A DNA stretch of 64,000 bases from Amycolatopsis sp. DSM 110486 (GCF_019468465.1 NZ_CP080519.1:1317001-1381000); one strand, 5' to 3'. Counted from the first letter of the stretch, positions 41,941-50,585 are shown. Program-made: numbers and translations. The notes: generated from the sequence alone by a model not told the origin.

Positions 41941-41953
41941 CGTTAATCGAACG
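41941..41953. promoter_or_regulatory. Second IclR-type element, next to the iclR-family start
   Basis: CGTTAATCGAACG matches the reverse complement of the core of the 41833 site (CGTTAATTGAAC) at 11 of 12 bases. It ends 11 bp before the GTG of the regulator, which suits autorepression. Confidence 0.5.
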
Positions 41954-41964
41954 GAGCTGGTGGA

Positions 41965-42762
41965 GTGTCGAAGCTCAACGCGCGGGACGAAGCCCGCCGG
42001 GCGGCCCGCGAGGTGGACGGCACCAGCCGCTCGGACTACTCCGAAGCCCTCGAACGCGGCCTGCTCGTGCTCACCGCATTCGACGACACCGCCGAGCGGC
42101 TCACGCAGGCACAGCTGGCCCGCAAGCTCGAACTCCCCCGCGCGACCGTGCGCCGCGCCCTGCTCACCTTGGCGCACCTGGGTTACGTCGTCGCCGACGA
42201 CAAGGCCTACCGCCTGGCCCCCAAGGTGCTCACGCTCGCGTCGGCCTACCTCACGACCAACCCGGTGAGCCAGGTGCTGCAGCCGCAATGCGACCGCCTG
42301 GCCGAGGTCTTCCAAGCCTCCTGCACCGCCGCGGTCCTCGACGGACCGGCGGCCGTGATGATCGCGCGAGCGCTGCCGCGCCACACGCTGCCGATCGGCG
42401 AGGGCATCGGGTTCCAGGTGCCCGCCGCGCAGTCCGCGCTGGGTCTCGTGCTGCTCAGCGGCCTCGACGACGAGCGCCGGCACCGCCACCTGGTCGACCT
42501 CGCCGGTCTCGACGACGCCCGCGTGGCCGCGCTGGAGAAGAAGGTCACCGAGGTGGCGGAGGCCGGGTGTGCCTACGTCGCGCACGAGGTCGAGGCCGGG
42601 TTCCACTCCGCCGCCGTGCCGCTGCGCCGCTGGGATGGCACACCGATCGCCGCGCTGAACATCGGGACCAGCGTGGAGCGGATCTCCGAGGCGGACATGT
42701 GGGAACGCGTGCTGCCCGTGCTGCGGGAAACCGCGGAAGAGCTGCAGCCGCAGCTCGTCTGA
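41965..42762 (+). CDS. IclR-family regulator of the Rieske operon
   Basis: The 265-residue protein has the winged helix (ALERGLLVLTAFDDTAERLTQAQLARKLELPRATVRRALLTLAHLGYV) and an IclR ligand domain (GIGFQVPAAQSALGLVLLSGL, AHEVEAGFHSAAVPLRRWDGTPIAALNIG). This is the PcaR/PobR branch, whose members sense aromatic acids. GTG 41965 has GGAG upstream. It is divergent from the Rieske-ligase-reductase-cupin operon with two related sites between the starts, and is followed by the MFS transporter. Confidence 0.92.
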   Translation: MSKLNARDEARRAAREVDGTSRSDYSEALERGLLVLTAFDDTAERLTQAQLARKLELPRATVRRALLTLAHLGYVVADDKAYRLAPKVLTLASAYLTTNPVSQVLQPQCDRLAEVFQASCTAAVLDGPAAVMIARALPRHTLPIGEGIGFQVPAAQSALGLVLLSGLDDERRHRHLVDLAGLDDARVAALEKKVTEVAEAGCAYVAHEVEAGFHSAAVPLRRWDGTPIAALNIGTSVERISEADMWERVLPVLRETAEELQPQLV

Positions 42763-42829
42763 ACCCCCGCCTTCGTTGGCGCGGTAGGACTTCCGCGCCG
42801 GCAAGCCGAGTACCGGACGTGCGGAACAA

Positions 42830-42872
42830 TTACGTTGCAAGTGTTGACTGTAACGCAACTCCGACATACTGT
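42830..42872 (+). promoter_or_regulatory. Promoter and 29-bp dyad, site 4 of 4 (MFS transporter)
   Basis: TTACGTTGCA-N9-TGTAACGCAA (42830-42858) matches the site beside the TetR gene. The -35 TTGACT (42844-42849), 17 bp, then TACTGT (42867-42872) form a good housekeeping-type promoter inside and behind it. A leader of about 120 nt precedes the transporter GTG. Confidence 0.7.
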
Positions 42873-42999
42873 CCCTCACACCGATCGCCAGGGCGCCGCG
42901 TGCGCCGCTCGACCGGCCACTTCGGACACTCCCGCTTCCTTCGGAGAACCCCACCACCGCGATGGGCGACAACGCCGTCGTGCCAGCGAAGGGAATCCC

Positions 43000-44310
43000 G
43001 TGACCACCTCAAGAGCCCCGGAGATCCCGCTTGTCACCGTCGACAGACCCGAGCCGCGCTACCGGCCGGTGATGGCGTGGACGGTGCTGCTCCTGCTCGC
43101 CGTCTTCATGGTCCTCAACTTCGCCGACCGCATCTCGCTCGCGCTCGCCGCCCAGCCGCTCATGAAAGAACTGCACCTGTCGGCGTCGCAGTTCGGGTTG
43201 ATCAGCAGCTCGTTCTACTTCCTCTACAGCCTCAGCGCCGTCGGCATCGGGTTCCTCGCCACGCGACACGTGCCGTTGAAGTGGCTGCTGTTCGTGATGT
43301 CGCTGCTGTGGGCGGCCACGCAGCTGCCGGTGTTCTTCTTCGCGGGCGGCGGCGTGCTGCTCGCGACCCGCATCGGCCTGGGTGCCGCCGAGGGTCCGGC
43401 GACGGCGGTGGCCAACTCCACCGCGTACAGCTGGTTCCCGAAGCACCGCCGCGGACTGCCGACCGCGATCCTCACGTCCGGCGCGTCGCTCGCGAAGATC
43501 GTCGCGGCACCGTTGCTGACACTGCTCATCGTGCACTCCGGCTGGCGGTCGGCGTTCTTCGCGCTGGGTCTCGCCGGTCTCGTCTGGTGCGCGGTGTGGC
43601 TGTTCGCGGGACGCACCGGGCCGTTCGCGGTCACGCCGGAGGCACCGGACAAAGTGGACCGAGCCGCGCGGCGGCGCACGTTTCTGAAGGTGGCGCGGAG
43701 CCGCACGTTCATCGTGCTCCTGCTGGCCACGTATCCGATGTACGCGCTGATCTCCGTGGTGTTCAGCTGGTTCCCGTCCTACCTCGAAGCCGGACTGGGG
43801 TTTTCCACACTGACCTCGGGTGTCCTCTTCGGACTGCCGAGCGTCATCGGCATGGCGTTCATGCTCGGTTCCGGCTGGCTGACCGACCGACTGCTCGCGC
43901 GGGGTGTGTCCGCGCGCATCGCGCACGGCCTCGTGCCGACGCTCTCGCTCGCCGCCGGCGGGGTACTGCTGGCCGTGCTGCCGTTGGCGGGAAGCGCGCG
44001 CTACCTCGCCTACGTCATCCTCGTCGCCGGCTACTGCCTCACGCTCGTGGCGCAGCCGATCGTCTACGCGGCGATCGGCACGGCAGCCGCGCCTTCGCAG
44101 CGCACCAGTGTGCTGAGTCTGTTCATCGCTTTGCAGAGCACGTCGGGGATCATCGCGCCGTGGGCGACGGGCGCACTGATCGACGGCGCCGGCAACCAGA
44201 TCGACGGCTACAACACCGCGTTCGTGGTGATCGGGATCCTGTGCGCGATCGGCGGGGTGGTCGCGGCGTTCTTCGTGGACTCCGGCCGCGACTCCGCGCA
44301 CGACGCCTGA
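43000..44310 (+). CDS. MFS transporter, anion:cation symporter type
   Basis: The 436-residue protein has about 12 membrane helices. The opening VMAWTVLLLLAVFMVLNFADRISLALAAQPLMKELHLSASQFGLISSSFYFLYSLS is typical of the ACS family (D-galactonate, phthalate and other organic-acid importers); the N-F-A-D-R segment matches its first-helix signature. It probably imports an aromatic or sugar acid with protons. GTG 43000 follows GAAGGGA. Its promoter carries the 29-bp dyad of the nitroaromatic genes, tying it to them rather than only to the adjacent IclR. Confidence 0.9.
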   Translation: MTTSRAPEIPLVTVDRPEPRYRPVMAWTVLLLLAVFMVLNFADRISLALAAQPLMKELHLSASQFGLISSSFYFLYSLSAVGIGFLATRHVPLKWLLFVMSLLWAATQLPVFFFAGGGVLLATRIGLGAAEGPATAVANSTAYSWFPKHRRGLPTAILTSGASLAKIVAAPLLTLLIVHSGWRSAFFALGLAGLVWCAVWLFAGRTGPFAVTPEAPDKVDRAARRRTFLKVARSRTFIVLLLATYPMYALISVVFSWFPSYLEAGLGFSTLTSGVLFGLPSVIGMAFMLGSGWLTDRLLARGVSARIAHGLVPTLSLAAGGVLLAVLPLAGSARYLAYVILVAGYCLTLVAQPIVYAAIGTAAAPSQRTSVLSLFIALQSTSGIIAPWATGALIDGAGNQIDGYNTAFVVIGILCAIGGVVAAFFVDSGRDSAHDA

Positions 44311-44342
44311 GCGCCCTCGCCGGTCTCGGCCGGCGAGGGCGC
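44311..44342. terminator. Convergent terminator hairpin
   Basis: GCGCCCTCGCCGG (44311-44323) pairs perfectly with CCGGCGAGGGCGC (44330-44342), starting right after the MFS stop and 13 bp beyond the RidA stop. It has no U-tract. Such hairpins serve both strands in actinomycetes. Confidence 0.7.
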
Positions 44343-44354
44343 TCCGCGGACGGG

Positions 44355-44792
44355 TCAGACCCGCGCGATGAGCTTGATCTCCACGAGCTGCTCGGGGAAG
44401 GCGAGCCGCGTCGTGCCGACCAGCGTGCTGGCGACCTGCGGGTCCTCCCGTCCGTAGGCCGCCTTGCGCACGGGACCCGCCACGGCGAAGGCCGCGTCGA
44501 TGTCGAGGACGTAGAGCACCTCTTCGACGACGTCGGCCAGCGTCGCGCCGAAGCGCTTCAGCAGCTCGGCGGCGTTCACATACGAGCGGCGCATCTGCTC
44601 TTCCATGGCGGAAAAGTCGGTGACGGCGCCGTTCTCGTCCACGGGCGCGGGCGCCACGAGCTGGTCGCCGTCGTGGGACAGCTGACCGGAGACGTAGATG
44701 GTGTCGCCGTGTTTCACGGCCTGGACGTAGCCGTAGATGCCTTCCCACGGGACCCCGAAGTTCGCGGTGGTCCTCTCGATCGGCTTGCTCAT
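44355..44792 (-). CDS. RidA family protein
   Basis: The 145-residue protein has the YjgF/YER057c/UK114 layout: GYVQAVKHGDTIYVSGQLS, SYVNAAELLKRFGATLADVVEEVLYVLD, STLVGTTRLAFPEQLVEIKLIARV. RidA proteins hydrolyse reactive enamines and imines to ketones and ammonia; the Arg of the canonical RS/R site appears here as TR in GTTRLAFPE. Its place next to amine- and nitroaromatic genes fits removal of imine intermediates. AAGGCTGAAAAC precedes ATG 44792. Confidence 0.88.
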   Translation of the reverse strand: MSKPIERTTANFGVPWEGIYGYVQAVKHGDTIYVSGQLSHDGDQLVAPAPVDENGAVTDFSAMEEQMRRSYVNAAELLKRFGATLADVVEEVLYVLDIDAAFAVAGPVRKAAYGREDPQVASTLVGTTRLAFPEQLVEIKLIARV

Positions 44793-44947
44793 GGGGTTTT
44801 CAGCCTTCCTGCCGCGTGATCAAGACCGAACACTACGAGCCGGCAGACCGCTCTCACCAGCCGTTTCGATGCCAGAATGGGCAAGGATCGTGCCAGTGCG
44901 GGTAGCCTGGCGGCAGTTGGTTCCGGTGCGATCCGAGGAGACATCCG

Positions 44948-45871
44948 TTGCCCCGCACGCAGCTGGTCGTGGCGCTGCTGGCCGTGCCCCGGGTCATGGG
45001 GCTCGACTTCAGCATCCCCGCACACATCCTCGGCCGGCAAGAGGGTTACCACGTACTTGTGTGTGGCAAGGAGACCACGGGTTCGCCGCTGGGCATCACG
45101 CCGACGCATTCACTGGCCGACGCGCCGGAGGCCGACATCGTGATCGTGCCCGGGTACGACGAACCCGAGGTACCGCTGCCCGAGGAGTACCTCGACGTGA
45201 TCCGCCTCGCCACCGACCGCGGTGCCCGCGTGGTGGCGATCTGCACCGGCGCGTTCGCGCTCGCGGAGAGCGGCGTGCTCGACGGCCGCGAGGCGACCAC
45301 GCACTGGCGCTACCTCGCCGCGTTGCGCGAGCAGTACCCCGCGGTGCGCGTGCTGGAGAACCAGCTGTTCGTCGAAGACGGAAAAATCCTCACGTCCGCG
45401 GGGGCGGGCGCCGGCATCGACGCGTGTCTGCACCTCATCCGCACCGACTTCGGCGCGGCGGCCGCCCACGAGGCCGGCAAGGAGGTCGTGGCCTCCCCCG
45501 CCCGCGGCGGCGCGCAGCCACAGTACGTCGACGTGCTCACCGCCGCGCGCACGGATCTTTCGGCCACGCGCAGCTGGGTCATGGAGCACATCGGCGACCC
45601 GATCACCGTCGGGCGCATGGCCGAGCGCAGCAACCTGCCGCGCCGCACGTTCATCCGGCACTTCGAGCTCGAGACGGGCATGTCGCCGATGCGCTGGGTC
45701 GTCAACCACCGCATCCTCAGCGCGCGCCGGCTGCTGGAGACCTCCGACTGGCCCGTCGAGCGCATCGCGGCGGCCACCGGTTTCGGCACGGCGGCCAACT
45801 TCCGGACGATCTTCCGCCGCGAGGTTGGCACGACGCCGACCGGTTACCGGCGTACGCACAGCGCGCTCTAG
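44948..45871 (+). CDS. GlxA-family regulator (DJ-1/PfpI plus AraC)
   Basis: The 307-residue protein has an N-terminal DJ-1/PfpI domain (VALLAVPRVMGLDFSIPAHIL, DIVIVPGYDE, VVAICTGAFALAESGVLDGREATTHWRY with the elbow Cys). Two AraC helix-turn-helix units follow (ITVGRMAERSNLPRRTFIRHFELETGMSPMRWV; PVERIAAATGFGTAANFRTIFRREVGTTPTGYRR). The start is TTG 44948 after GAGGAG. It is divergent from RidA. The GlxA-type sensor domain binds an unknown ligand. Confidence 0.92.
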   Translation: MPRTQLVVALLAVPRVMGLDFSIPAHILGRQEGYHVLVCGKETTGSPLGITPTHSLADAPEADIVIVPGYDEPEVPLPEEYLDVIRLATDRGARVVAICTGAFALAESGVLDGREATTHWRYLAALREQYPAVRVLENQLFVEDGKILTSAGAGAGIDACLHLIRTDFGAAAAHEAGKEVVASPARGGAQPQYVDVLTAARTDLSATRSWVMEHIGDPITVGRMAERSNLPRRTFIRHFELETGMSPMRWVVNHRILSARRLLETSDWPVERIAAATGFGTAANFRTIFRREVGTTPTGYRRTHSAL

Positions 45872-45904
45872 ATTTTCATCAACCATCTGTGTGCACTTGA
45901 ATGA

Positions 45905-45965
45905 TTGACAGCTTCGCGCTGCCCTGCCTACCCTCGCTTTCAAAGCACAATACTGTACTCTGAAA
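45905..45965 (+). promoter_or_regulatory. Promoter and 28-bp palindrome before the WrbA-like gene
   Basis: The -35 TTGACA (45905-45910), 18 bp, then TACCCT (45929-45934) form a promoter. Directly downstream, TTTCAAAG (45938) to CTCTGAAA (45965) spans 28 bp of imperfect symmetry with ACAATACTGTA at its centre. This resembles sites of quinone-sensing MarR/HxlR-type repressors. The binder is unknown. Confidence 0.55.
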
Positions 45966-45980
45966 TGAGGGAAGCCGATC

Positions 45981-46595
45981 GTGACTGCGCCCAAGGTCGC
46001 CATCATCTACTACAGCTCGACGGGCAGCGTCCACTCGCTGGCACAGGAGTACGCGGCCGGCGCCGAGGGTGCGGGTGCCGAGGTGCGCGTGCGGCGCGTG
46101 GCCGAGCTCGCGCCGCCCGAGGCGATCGCGGCGAACCCCGTGTGGCAGGCGCACTCCGACGCCGTGCGCGACGAGCCCGTCGCGACCGCCGACGACGTGC
46201 TGTGGGCCGACGCGGTCGTGTTCGGCACGCCGACGCGGTTCGGCAACGTGGCTTCGCAGCTCAAACAGTTCCTCGACACGCTGGGCGGGCAGTGGGCGCA
46301 GGGCCTGCTGGCGGACAAGGTGTACTCCGGCTTCGTCTCGACCGCGACGGCGCACGGCGGCCGCGAGTCGACGCTGCTCGCGCTGTACAACACGGTGCAC
46401 CACTTCGGCGGCATCCTGGTGACGCCGGGGTACACGGACCCCGTGCAGTTCGCCACGGGCACGCCGTATGGGCCTTCGCACGCCGACGGTCAGGGCACCA
46501 TCCCGATCAGCGATGAGACGAAGGCGTCGGCTCGGTATGCCGGGTCGCGGATCGCGAACGTCACGCGGGATCTGGTGAACGGCCGGGCTGCTTGA
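45981..46595 (+). CDS. wrbA: NAD(P)H:quinone oxidoreductase, WrbA-type flavodoxin
   Basis: The 204-residue flavodoxin-fold protein has the FMN phosphate loop IIYYSSTGSVHSLAQEYAAGAEGAGAEV. The WrbA segment is DAVVFGTPTRFGNVASQLKQFLD, followed by FVSTATAHGGRESTLL and TPYGPSHADGQG. It reduces quinones by two electrons, avoiding semiquinone radicals. GTG 45981 has GAGGGAAG upstream. It stands alone between its promoter and a strong terminator. Confidence 0.92.
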   Translation: MTAPKVAIIYYSSTGSVHSLAQEYAAGAEGAGAEVRVRRVAELAPPEAIAANPVWQAHSDAVRDEPVATADDVLWADAVVFGTPTRFGNVASQLKQFLDTLGGQWAQGLLADKVYSGFVSTATAHGGRESTLLALYNTVHHFGGILVTPGYTDPVQFATGTPYGPSHADGQGTIPISDETKASARYAGSRIANVTRDLVNGRAA

Positions 46596-46606
46596 GTCCT
46601 GCCGGG

Positions 46607-46635
46607 ACGGCACGGGTCTCCCCCGTGCCGTTTTT
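46607..46635 (+). terminator. Intrinsic terminator of the WrbA gene
   Basis: ACGGCACGGG (46607-46616) pairs with CCCGTGCCGT (46622-46631) and a run of five T follows. The hairpin lies 12 bp after the stop. Confidence 0.85.
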
Positions 46636-46641
46636 CCGTTG

Positions 46642-47253
46642 TCAGGGCGTGGTTTTCGCGGCGGCGACCATGGTGGCCATGAGCTTCGCGGCGTCGTTGG
46701 TGCTCAGGCCGGCTTCGCGCACGAGTGAGCGCCAGGTGTCGAAGGCCAGCGCGTGGCGCACCGCCGCGACCACGAACCGCTTGCGCCCGCGGGCCGGCGA
46801 CCAGCCCGCGGAGAGCAGGCTCGTGGCGTCTTCGAGAAACGCCGCCATCGACTCGAGCGCGCGCTCGACGGCGGGCATTTCGACGGCGTCGCGCAGGGAG
46901 TTGACGAGCATCGGCTCCACTTCGGAGTAAAAGGCGTAGAGCTGCTTCAGCGCGTGCGTGATGCGCTCGGCCGGCTCGCCGACCGCCTGCCAGCTTTCGA
47001 GATCCGGGCGCGGGTGCAAGCCCCAGAAGTGCGCGGCGCACGCGGCGAGCTGGTCTTCCTCGGTCGGAAAGTAGCGGTAGACGGTGTGGCGCTGCACGCC
47101 GGCGGTCTCGGCGATACCCGCGATGGTCGTGCGCGCCGGGCCGATCGACCCGTGCAGCTCGACGATCGCCTCCGTGATCCGGCGGCGCGTGTCCTCCATG
47201 GCGTCGGCCCGCCGGCTCATCCGGTAGGTCCGGGTCGCCTTCTCCACAACCAT
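46642..47253 (-). CDS. TetR-family transcriptional regulator
   Basis: The 203-residue protein has the TetR helix-turn-helix: DTRRRITEAIVELHGSIGPARTTIAGIAETAGVQRHTVYRYFPTEEDQL. A C-terminal domain follows (LESWQAVGEPAERITHALKQLYAFYSEVEPMLVNSLRDA). ATG 47253 follows GAGGAGCG. It converges on wrbA and is divergent from a DUF6891-like gene. The wrbA palindrome could be its target, but it is not adjacent to that promoter. Confidence 0.9.
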   Translation of the reverse strand: MVVEKATRTYRMSRRADAMEDTRRRITEAIVELHGSIGPARTTIAGIAETAGVQRHTVYRYFPTEEDQLAACAAHFWGLHPRPDLESWQAVGEPAERITHALKQLYAFYSEVEPMLVNSLRDAVEMPAVERALESMAAFLEDATSLLSAGWSPARGRKRFVVAAVRHALAFDTWRSLVREAGLSTNDAAKLMATMVAAAKTTP

Positions 47254-47319
47254 CGTTTCGCTCCTCGCCGCACGGTCGTTCCAGGATAACCGCCGTTTCT
47301 GTCGGGGGTGGGTGGCACC

Positions 47320-47898
47320 ATGGCGGGCATGTGGGGACGCAAGCAGAACGACCTGCCCGCCGACACCGCGGCCGAGGCCGTGGAGTTCGCGCGACCGCTG
47401 GTGCACGGCGGCTTCAGCACTCCCGACGACGTCGCGGTCGCGATCACGGAGTACCTGGAGCCCTCAGTGTCACTGCCGCAGGCGCGCTCCGTGGTCGACC
47501 GGCTCTGGCAGGCGCGGGTGGCGGAACAACGCACGTGGCCTCCGGTGACCGACCCGGATCGGGTGCTGGCGGCGTTCTCGGCTCTGGCGTCCGCGGGGGT
47601 GGTGGCTCGGGCGGACTTCGCGTGCTGCCAGAACTGCGGCCTGACGGAAATCGGCGCGGAAGCCGCCCCGGGCGACCGGGGGTTCGTCTTCTTCCACGAG
47701 CAGGACACGGCCCGCGCGGTCGAGGGAGGCGAACTTCTGCTGTCGTACGGCCGGCCGCCGGACTCCCCGGCCGACACGGCGGACGTGGGGCAGGTGGTGG
47801 CCGCGGCACTGCGGGCGCAGGAGCTGTCGGTGACGTGGGACGGGTCGCCGGAGGAGCGGATCCGGGTGGATCTGGAGTGGAGGAAGCGGCTGGGTTGA
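47320..47898 (+). CDS. DUF6891-like protein
   Basis: The 192-residue cytosolic protein has no signal peptide. Recognisable segments are ADFACCQNCGLTEI and DRGFVFFHEQDT, followed by GELLLSYG and VTWDGSPEERIRVDL. These match, as far as I recall, the DUF6891 family of actinobacteria; its function is unknown. The CCQNC stretch might bind metal. ATG 47320 is preferred over GTG 47308 because a G-rich ribosome region precedes it. Confidence 0.65.
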   Translation: MAGMWGRKQNDLPADTAAEAVEFARPLVHGGFSTPDDVAVAITEYLEPSVSLPQARSVVDRLWQARVAEQRTWPPVTDPDRVLAAFSALASAGVVARADFACCQNCGLTEIGAEAAPGDRGFVFFHEQDTARAVEGGELLLSYGRPPDSPADTADVGQVVAAALRAQELSVTWDGSPEERIRVDLEWRKRLG

Positions 47899-48334
47899 GG
47901 CTCACGGGCTGGTGACCACTTCGGACTCGCGGGTTTGCCGGGGAACGGATCCGATGTGTGCGAACCGCTTGCTGCTTTGGGCCGAGGTCTGGCCCGGGGC
48001 ACGAATCCGAGGACGGAACGCGTGATGCCCGGAAGGTTCGCGCCGCCCAACGTCGGCCGCAAAAGTCGCGCCGCGCCACTCGCCTGTCTCTCGTGAGGGG
48101 CGGGTCAGTGGCATCCAGCCGCGGACTACGTCGCAACTCGACCCCCGGCGACCAAACGCGGCGGCAACTCCTTTCCAGAAGTTCCCACGTCCGGCCGACA
48201 AAGCGACCCCACCCCGACAATCACGCCGGACAACGCTCGTCCGGCCGCGGACTCCTGAGGAAGGCATCGGGACCCCTCCCGGGGTCCGTGGCCACAATCG
48301 GCGGCGGTCGTCGAGGGGTGCGGGAAGGGGTGCG
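47899..48334. other. 436-bp gap without a recognised gene
   Basis: Open frames on both strands cover this stretch, but none has a ribosome site or family-like sequence. It should hold the promoter of the membrane protein at 48335. I see no repeat or strong hairpin. Confidence 0.4.
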
Positions 48335-49708
48335 ATGGACGAGCCGCCGTGGGTGTCGGTGCGGCGGGCCAGTCCGGCCGCGGTGGCGGTCGGGAACGCG
48401 TCGTTTCTGGGGGTCGGGTACCTGCTGCTGGGGCGGCGGGGTCTGGCGGTCCTGAACGTGGTGGGCACGGTCGTGCTGGCGGTGCTGCTGGTGACGGCGT
48501 TCCCGACGGTGTGGTTCGAGATCGTGGTGCTGGTGTGGTGGGCGGCCGGGATCGTGCGCGGGTGGTTCCTCGCGGGCCCACCGGCGCGGAGCCGGTGGCG
48601 GGACTGGGTGGTGGCGCTGGCCGTCGCGGTGCCGGTGCTCGTGGTGGCCGCGCTGCTGAGGTTCGACGCCGTCTCGATTGCCCGCGACGTGGCCGACGCG
48701 CGCGACAGCGGCGACTGCGCCAAGGCCGAAGCGGCGCTCGACCGCGTGTGGTTCGGCCACCGCCTTGCCGACGCGCCGCTGGCCGCCGAGGGGGACGCGA
48801 CAGCGGAGGCGTGCGGCCGGCTCCGCGCCGCGGCCGAGGCTCTCGCCGGCGGCCTGCCCGGCAACACTGGTCAGCTGAAGACGGGCTTCGACGCTCTGGC
48901 CGGGGTGCGCACCGACCTGCCCGGCCACGAGCGGATGGCCGACGTCGTGCTCGACGGGTTCCTGGCCAAGCTTCCGGCGCAGAACCCGTGCGACCTCGCC
49001 GTGGACACCGACTGGCTCCGGACCCGTCACGAGGCCGCCGACGTCGTCGACCGCACCCGGCCCGGCGCCCTCGTCGCGTGCGGCGACACCCTGCTGGCAG
49101 CCGGCGATTGGCAGAACGCCGGCACGCGGTACCAGCAGGTGCTCGACCAATACCCGCGCAGGGCCGTCGCCGCGAGGGCCACCGAAGGCGTCCGGAAGGC
49201 CAAGGTGGCGGGTGAGCTGGCGAACGTCCGCAGCCTCCTGTCGAACACCACCGCGCCCGAGTACTGCACCAAGCCCGCCCCGTACAGCGCCGCCCCGCCC
49301 TACGGCAAGGGCACGAACCACGCGATCTTCTCCGGCAACGACGACTTCACCAACCGCCTCCCCGCCGACTGGCGCGTGACCGACCCGACGAAGGCCGTCC
49401 TCATCGTCTGCGCCGGCGACGACACCAACGGCACCGCCGTCCGCACGTGCCAGTACGAGAACCACACGTTTCCCGAACTCCCCGACGACGTGACGTTCCA
49501 CAAGATCGCCATCCCCCTCAAAGCCTACGAACTCCGCACCGGCAAGCTCGTCGCCGACACCAAAGTGGAGATCGGCGGCACAAGCTGTCCCCCGTCGGTC
49601 TCCTACACCTCCTACGGCTACACCGACCTGGGCCCGCCGTCCGACATGCCGGTCGACGCCTCGGACGCCGACGTGCGCGCCGCCTTCGCGTCCCTCATCA
49701 CCCGCTGA
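48335..49708 (+). CDS. Membrane protein with extracytoplasmic helical domain
   Basis: The 457-residue protein has four predicted membrane helices in the first ~110 residues (SFLGVGYLLLG, LAVLNVVGTVVLAVLLVTAF, FEIVVLVWWAAGIV, WVVALAVAVPVLVVAALL). A long soluble domain follows: residues 115-300 are helical with TPR-like spacing (AKAEAALDRVWFGH, AGDWQNAGTRYQQVLDQYP). The C-terminal 150 residues form a beta-rich region with cysteines (PEYCTKPAPYS, LIVCAGDD, RTCQYENHTF, GTSCPP). I do not recognise a family for the whole protein. A role at the cell surface is likely. Confidence 0.75.
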   Translation: MDEPPWVSVRRASPAAVAVGNASFLGVGYLLLGRRGLAVLNVVGTVVLAVLLVTAFPTVWFEIVVLVWWAAGIVRGWFLAGPPARSRWRDWVVALAVAVPVLVVAALLRFDAVSIARDVADARDSGDCAKAEAALDRVWFGHRLADAPLAAEGDATAEACGRLRAAAEALAGGLPGNTGQLKTGFDALAGVRTDLPGHERMADVVLDGFLAKLPAQNPCDLAVDTDWLRTRHEAADVVDRTRPGALVACGDTLLAAGDWQNAGTRYQQVLDQYPRRAVAARATEGVRKAKVAGELANVRSLLSNTTAPEYCTKPAPYSAAPPYGKGTNHAIFSGNDDFTNRLPADWRVTDPTKAVLIVCAGDDTNGTAVRTCQYENHTFPELPDDVTFHKIAIPLKAYELRTGKLVADTKVEIGGTSCPPSVSYTSYGYTDLGPPSDMPVDASDADVRAAFASLITR

Positions 49709-49857
49709 ACACGCGGAACTCACTTGAGGCAGGCGGATCCGCCCGCCAGACTCGGCTCGACGAATCTCACTGGAGCGCCAACCTCGCCGAGGTCGAGACG
49801 CTGATGCGGTTCACCCGGATCCTCCAGCGACTCGACTGGCCACAGTCCACAAGCGAC

Positions 49858-50553
49858 TCATGAACCCTCCGGCCCCGCAACACTTTCCGGCAACGGCACA
49901 TCCGGGTCGAGCGTGATGCCACCCGCGCGGAGGGCGTCGTCGAGGATGTGCCAGGTCCAGCGGGCCAGGAGGGTGGCCAGGTCGGCCTGGTCGAGGCCGC
50001 GGGGGTTTTCCAGCCAGCGCGCGGTGCTGGACTCGACGAGGCCGACGAGGGCGAAGGCGATCGTGTCGGCGACGCGCGTGTCCATGGCGTACGCGGCGAG
50101 GTAGCGCTCGAACACCACGGTCAGCTGGCGCGCGATCGCGGTTTTCACGTCGGCCACCACGTCGCGCGTGCCGGGGCGGCCCGACACCTGCGTCAGGTAG
50201 CGGTAGAGGTGGGCGTGGTCGGCGAGCCAGCGCGTGTGGGCGCCGATCGCGCCGCGGATCATCTGCATGGGGGTGCCGGGTGGGTCCCACAGGGGCGCGA
50301 ACTCGGCGGTGATCAGCTCGCCCGCGCGGTCGGCGATGGCGCACTGCAGGTCGGTGGCGTCGGCGAAGTGCTTGTACAACCGCGTGCGCGCGACGCCCGC
50401 TTCCTCGGCGATCTGCTCGGTGGACACGTCCGGCCCGTGCCGCGCGATGGCGCGCAACCCGGCCTCGACGAACTCGCGACGGCGGCGTTCTCGCTGGCCC
50501 GCCCAGCGCGCCGCCCGGCCGTCAGCCTTGTGGGGGGTGCCCGGGGACGTCAT
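49858..50553 (-). CDS. TetR-family transcriptional regulator
   Basis: The 231-residue protein has the helix-turn-helix (RRREFVEAGLRAIARHGPDVSTEQIAEEAGVARTRLYKHFADATDL). Its C-terminal domain resembles TetR regulators of lipid or drug genes (YRYLTQVSGRPG, FALVGLVESSTARWLENP). ATG 50553 is selected over an upstream in-frame start. It is divergent from an ECF sigma-factor gene, and a perfect palindrome at 50586 lies between them. Confidence 0.9.
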   Translation of the reverse strand: MTSPGTPHKADGRAARWAGQRERRRREFVEAGLRAIARHGPDVSTEQIAEEAGVARTRLYKHFADATDLQCAIADRAGELITAEFAPLWDPPGTPMQMIRGAIGAHTRWLADHAHLYRYLTQVSGRPGTRDVVADVKTAIARQLTVVFERYLAAYAMDTRVADTIAFALVGLVESSTARWLENPRGLDQADLATLLARWTWHILDDALRAGGITLDPDVPLPESVAGPEGS

Positions 50554-50585
50554 CGGCGGAAAGTGTAGCGCTCCCCGCGATATCG

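Noticed and set aside
47902..48867. Large minus-strand frames over the 48-kb membrane protein
   Set aside because: They are antisense to a gene with clear membrane helices, are Arg/Pro/Ser-rich, and have no family features.
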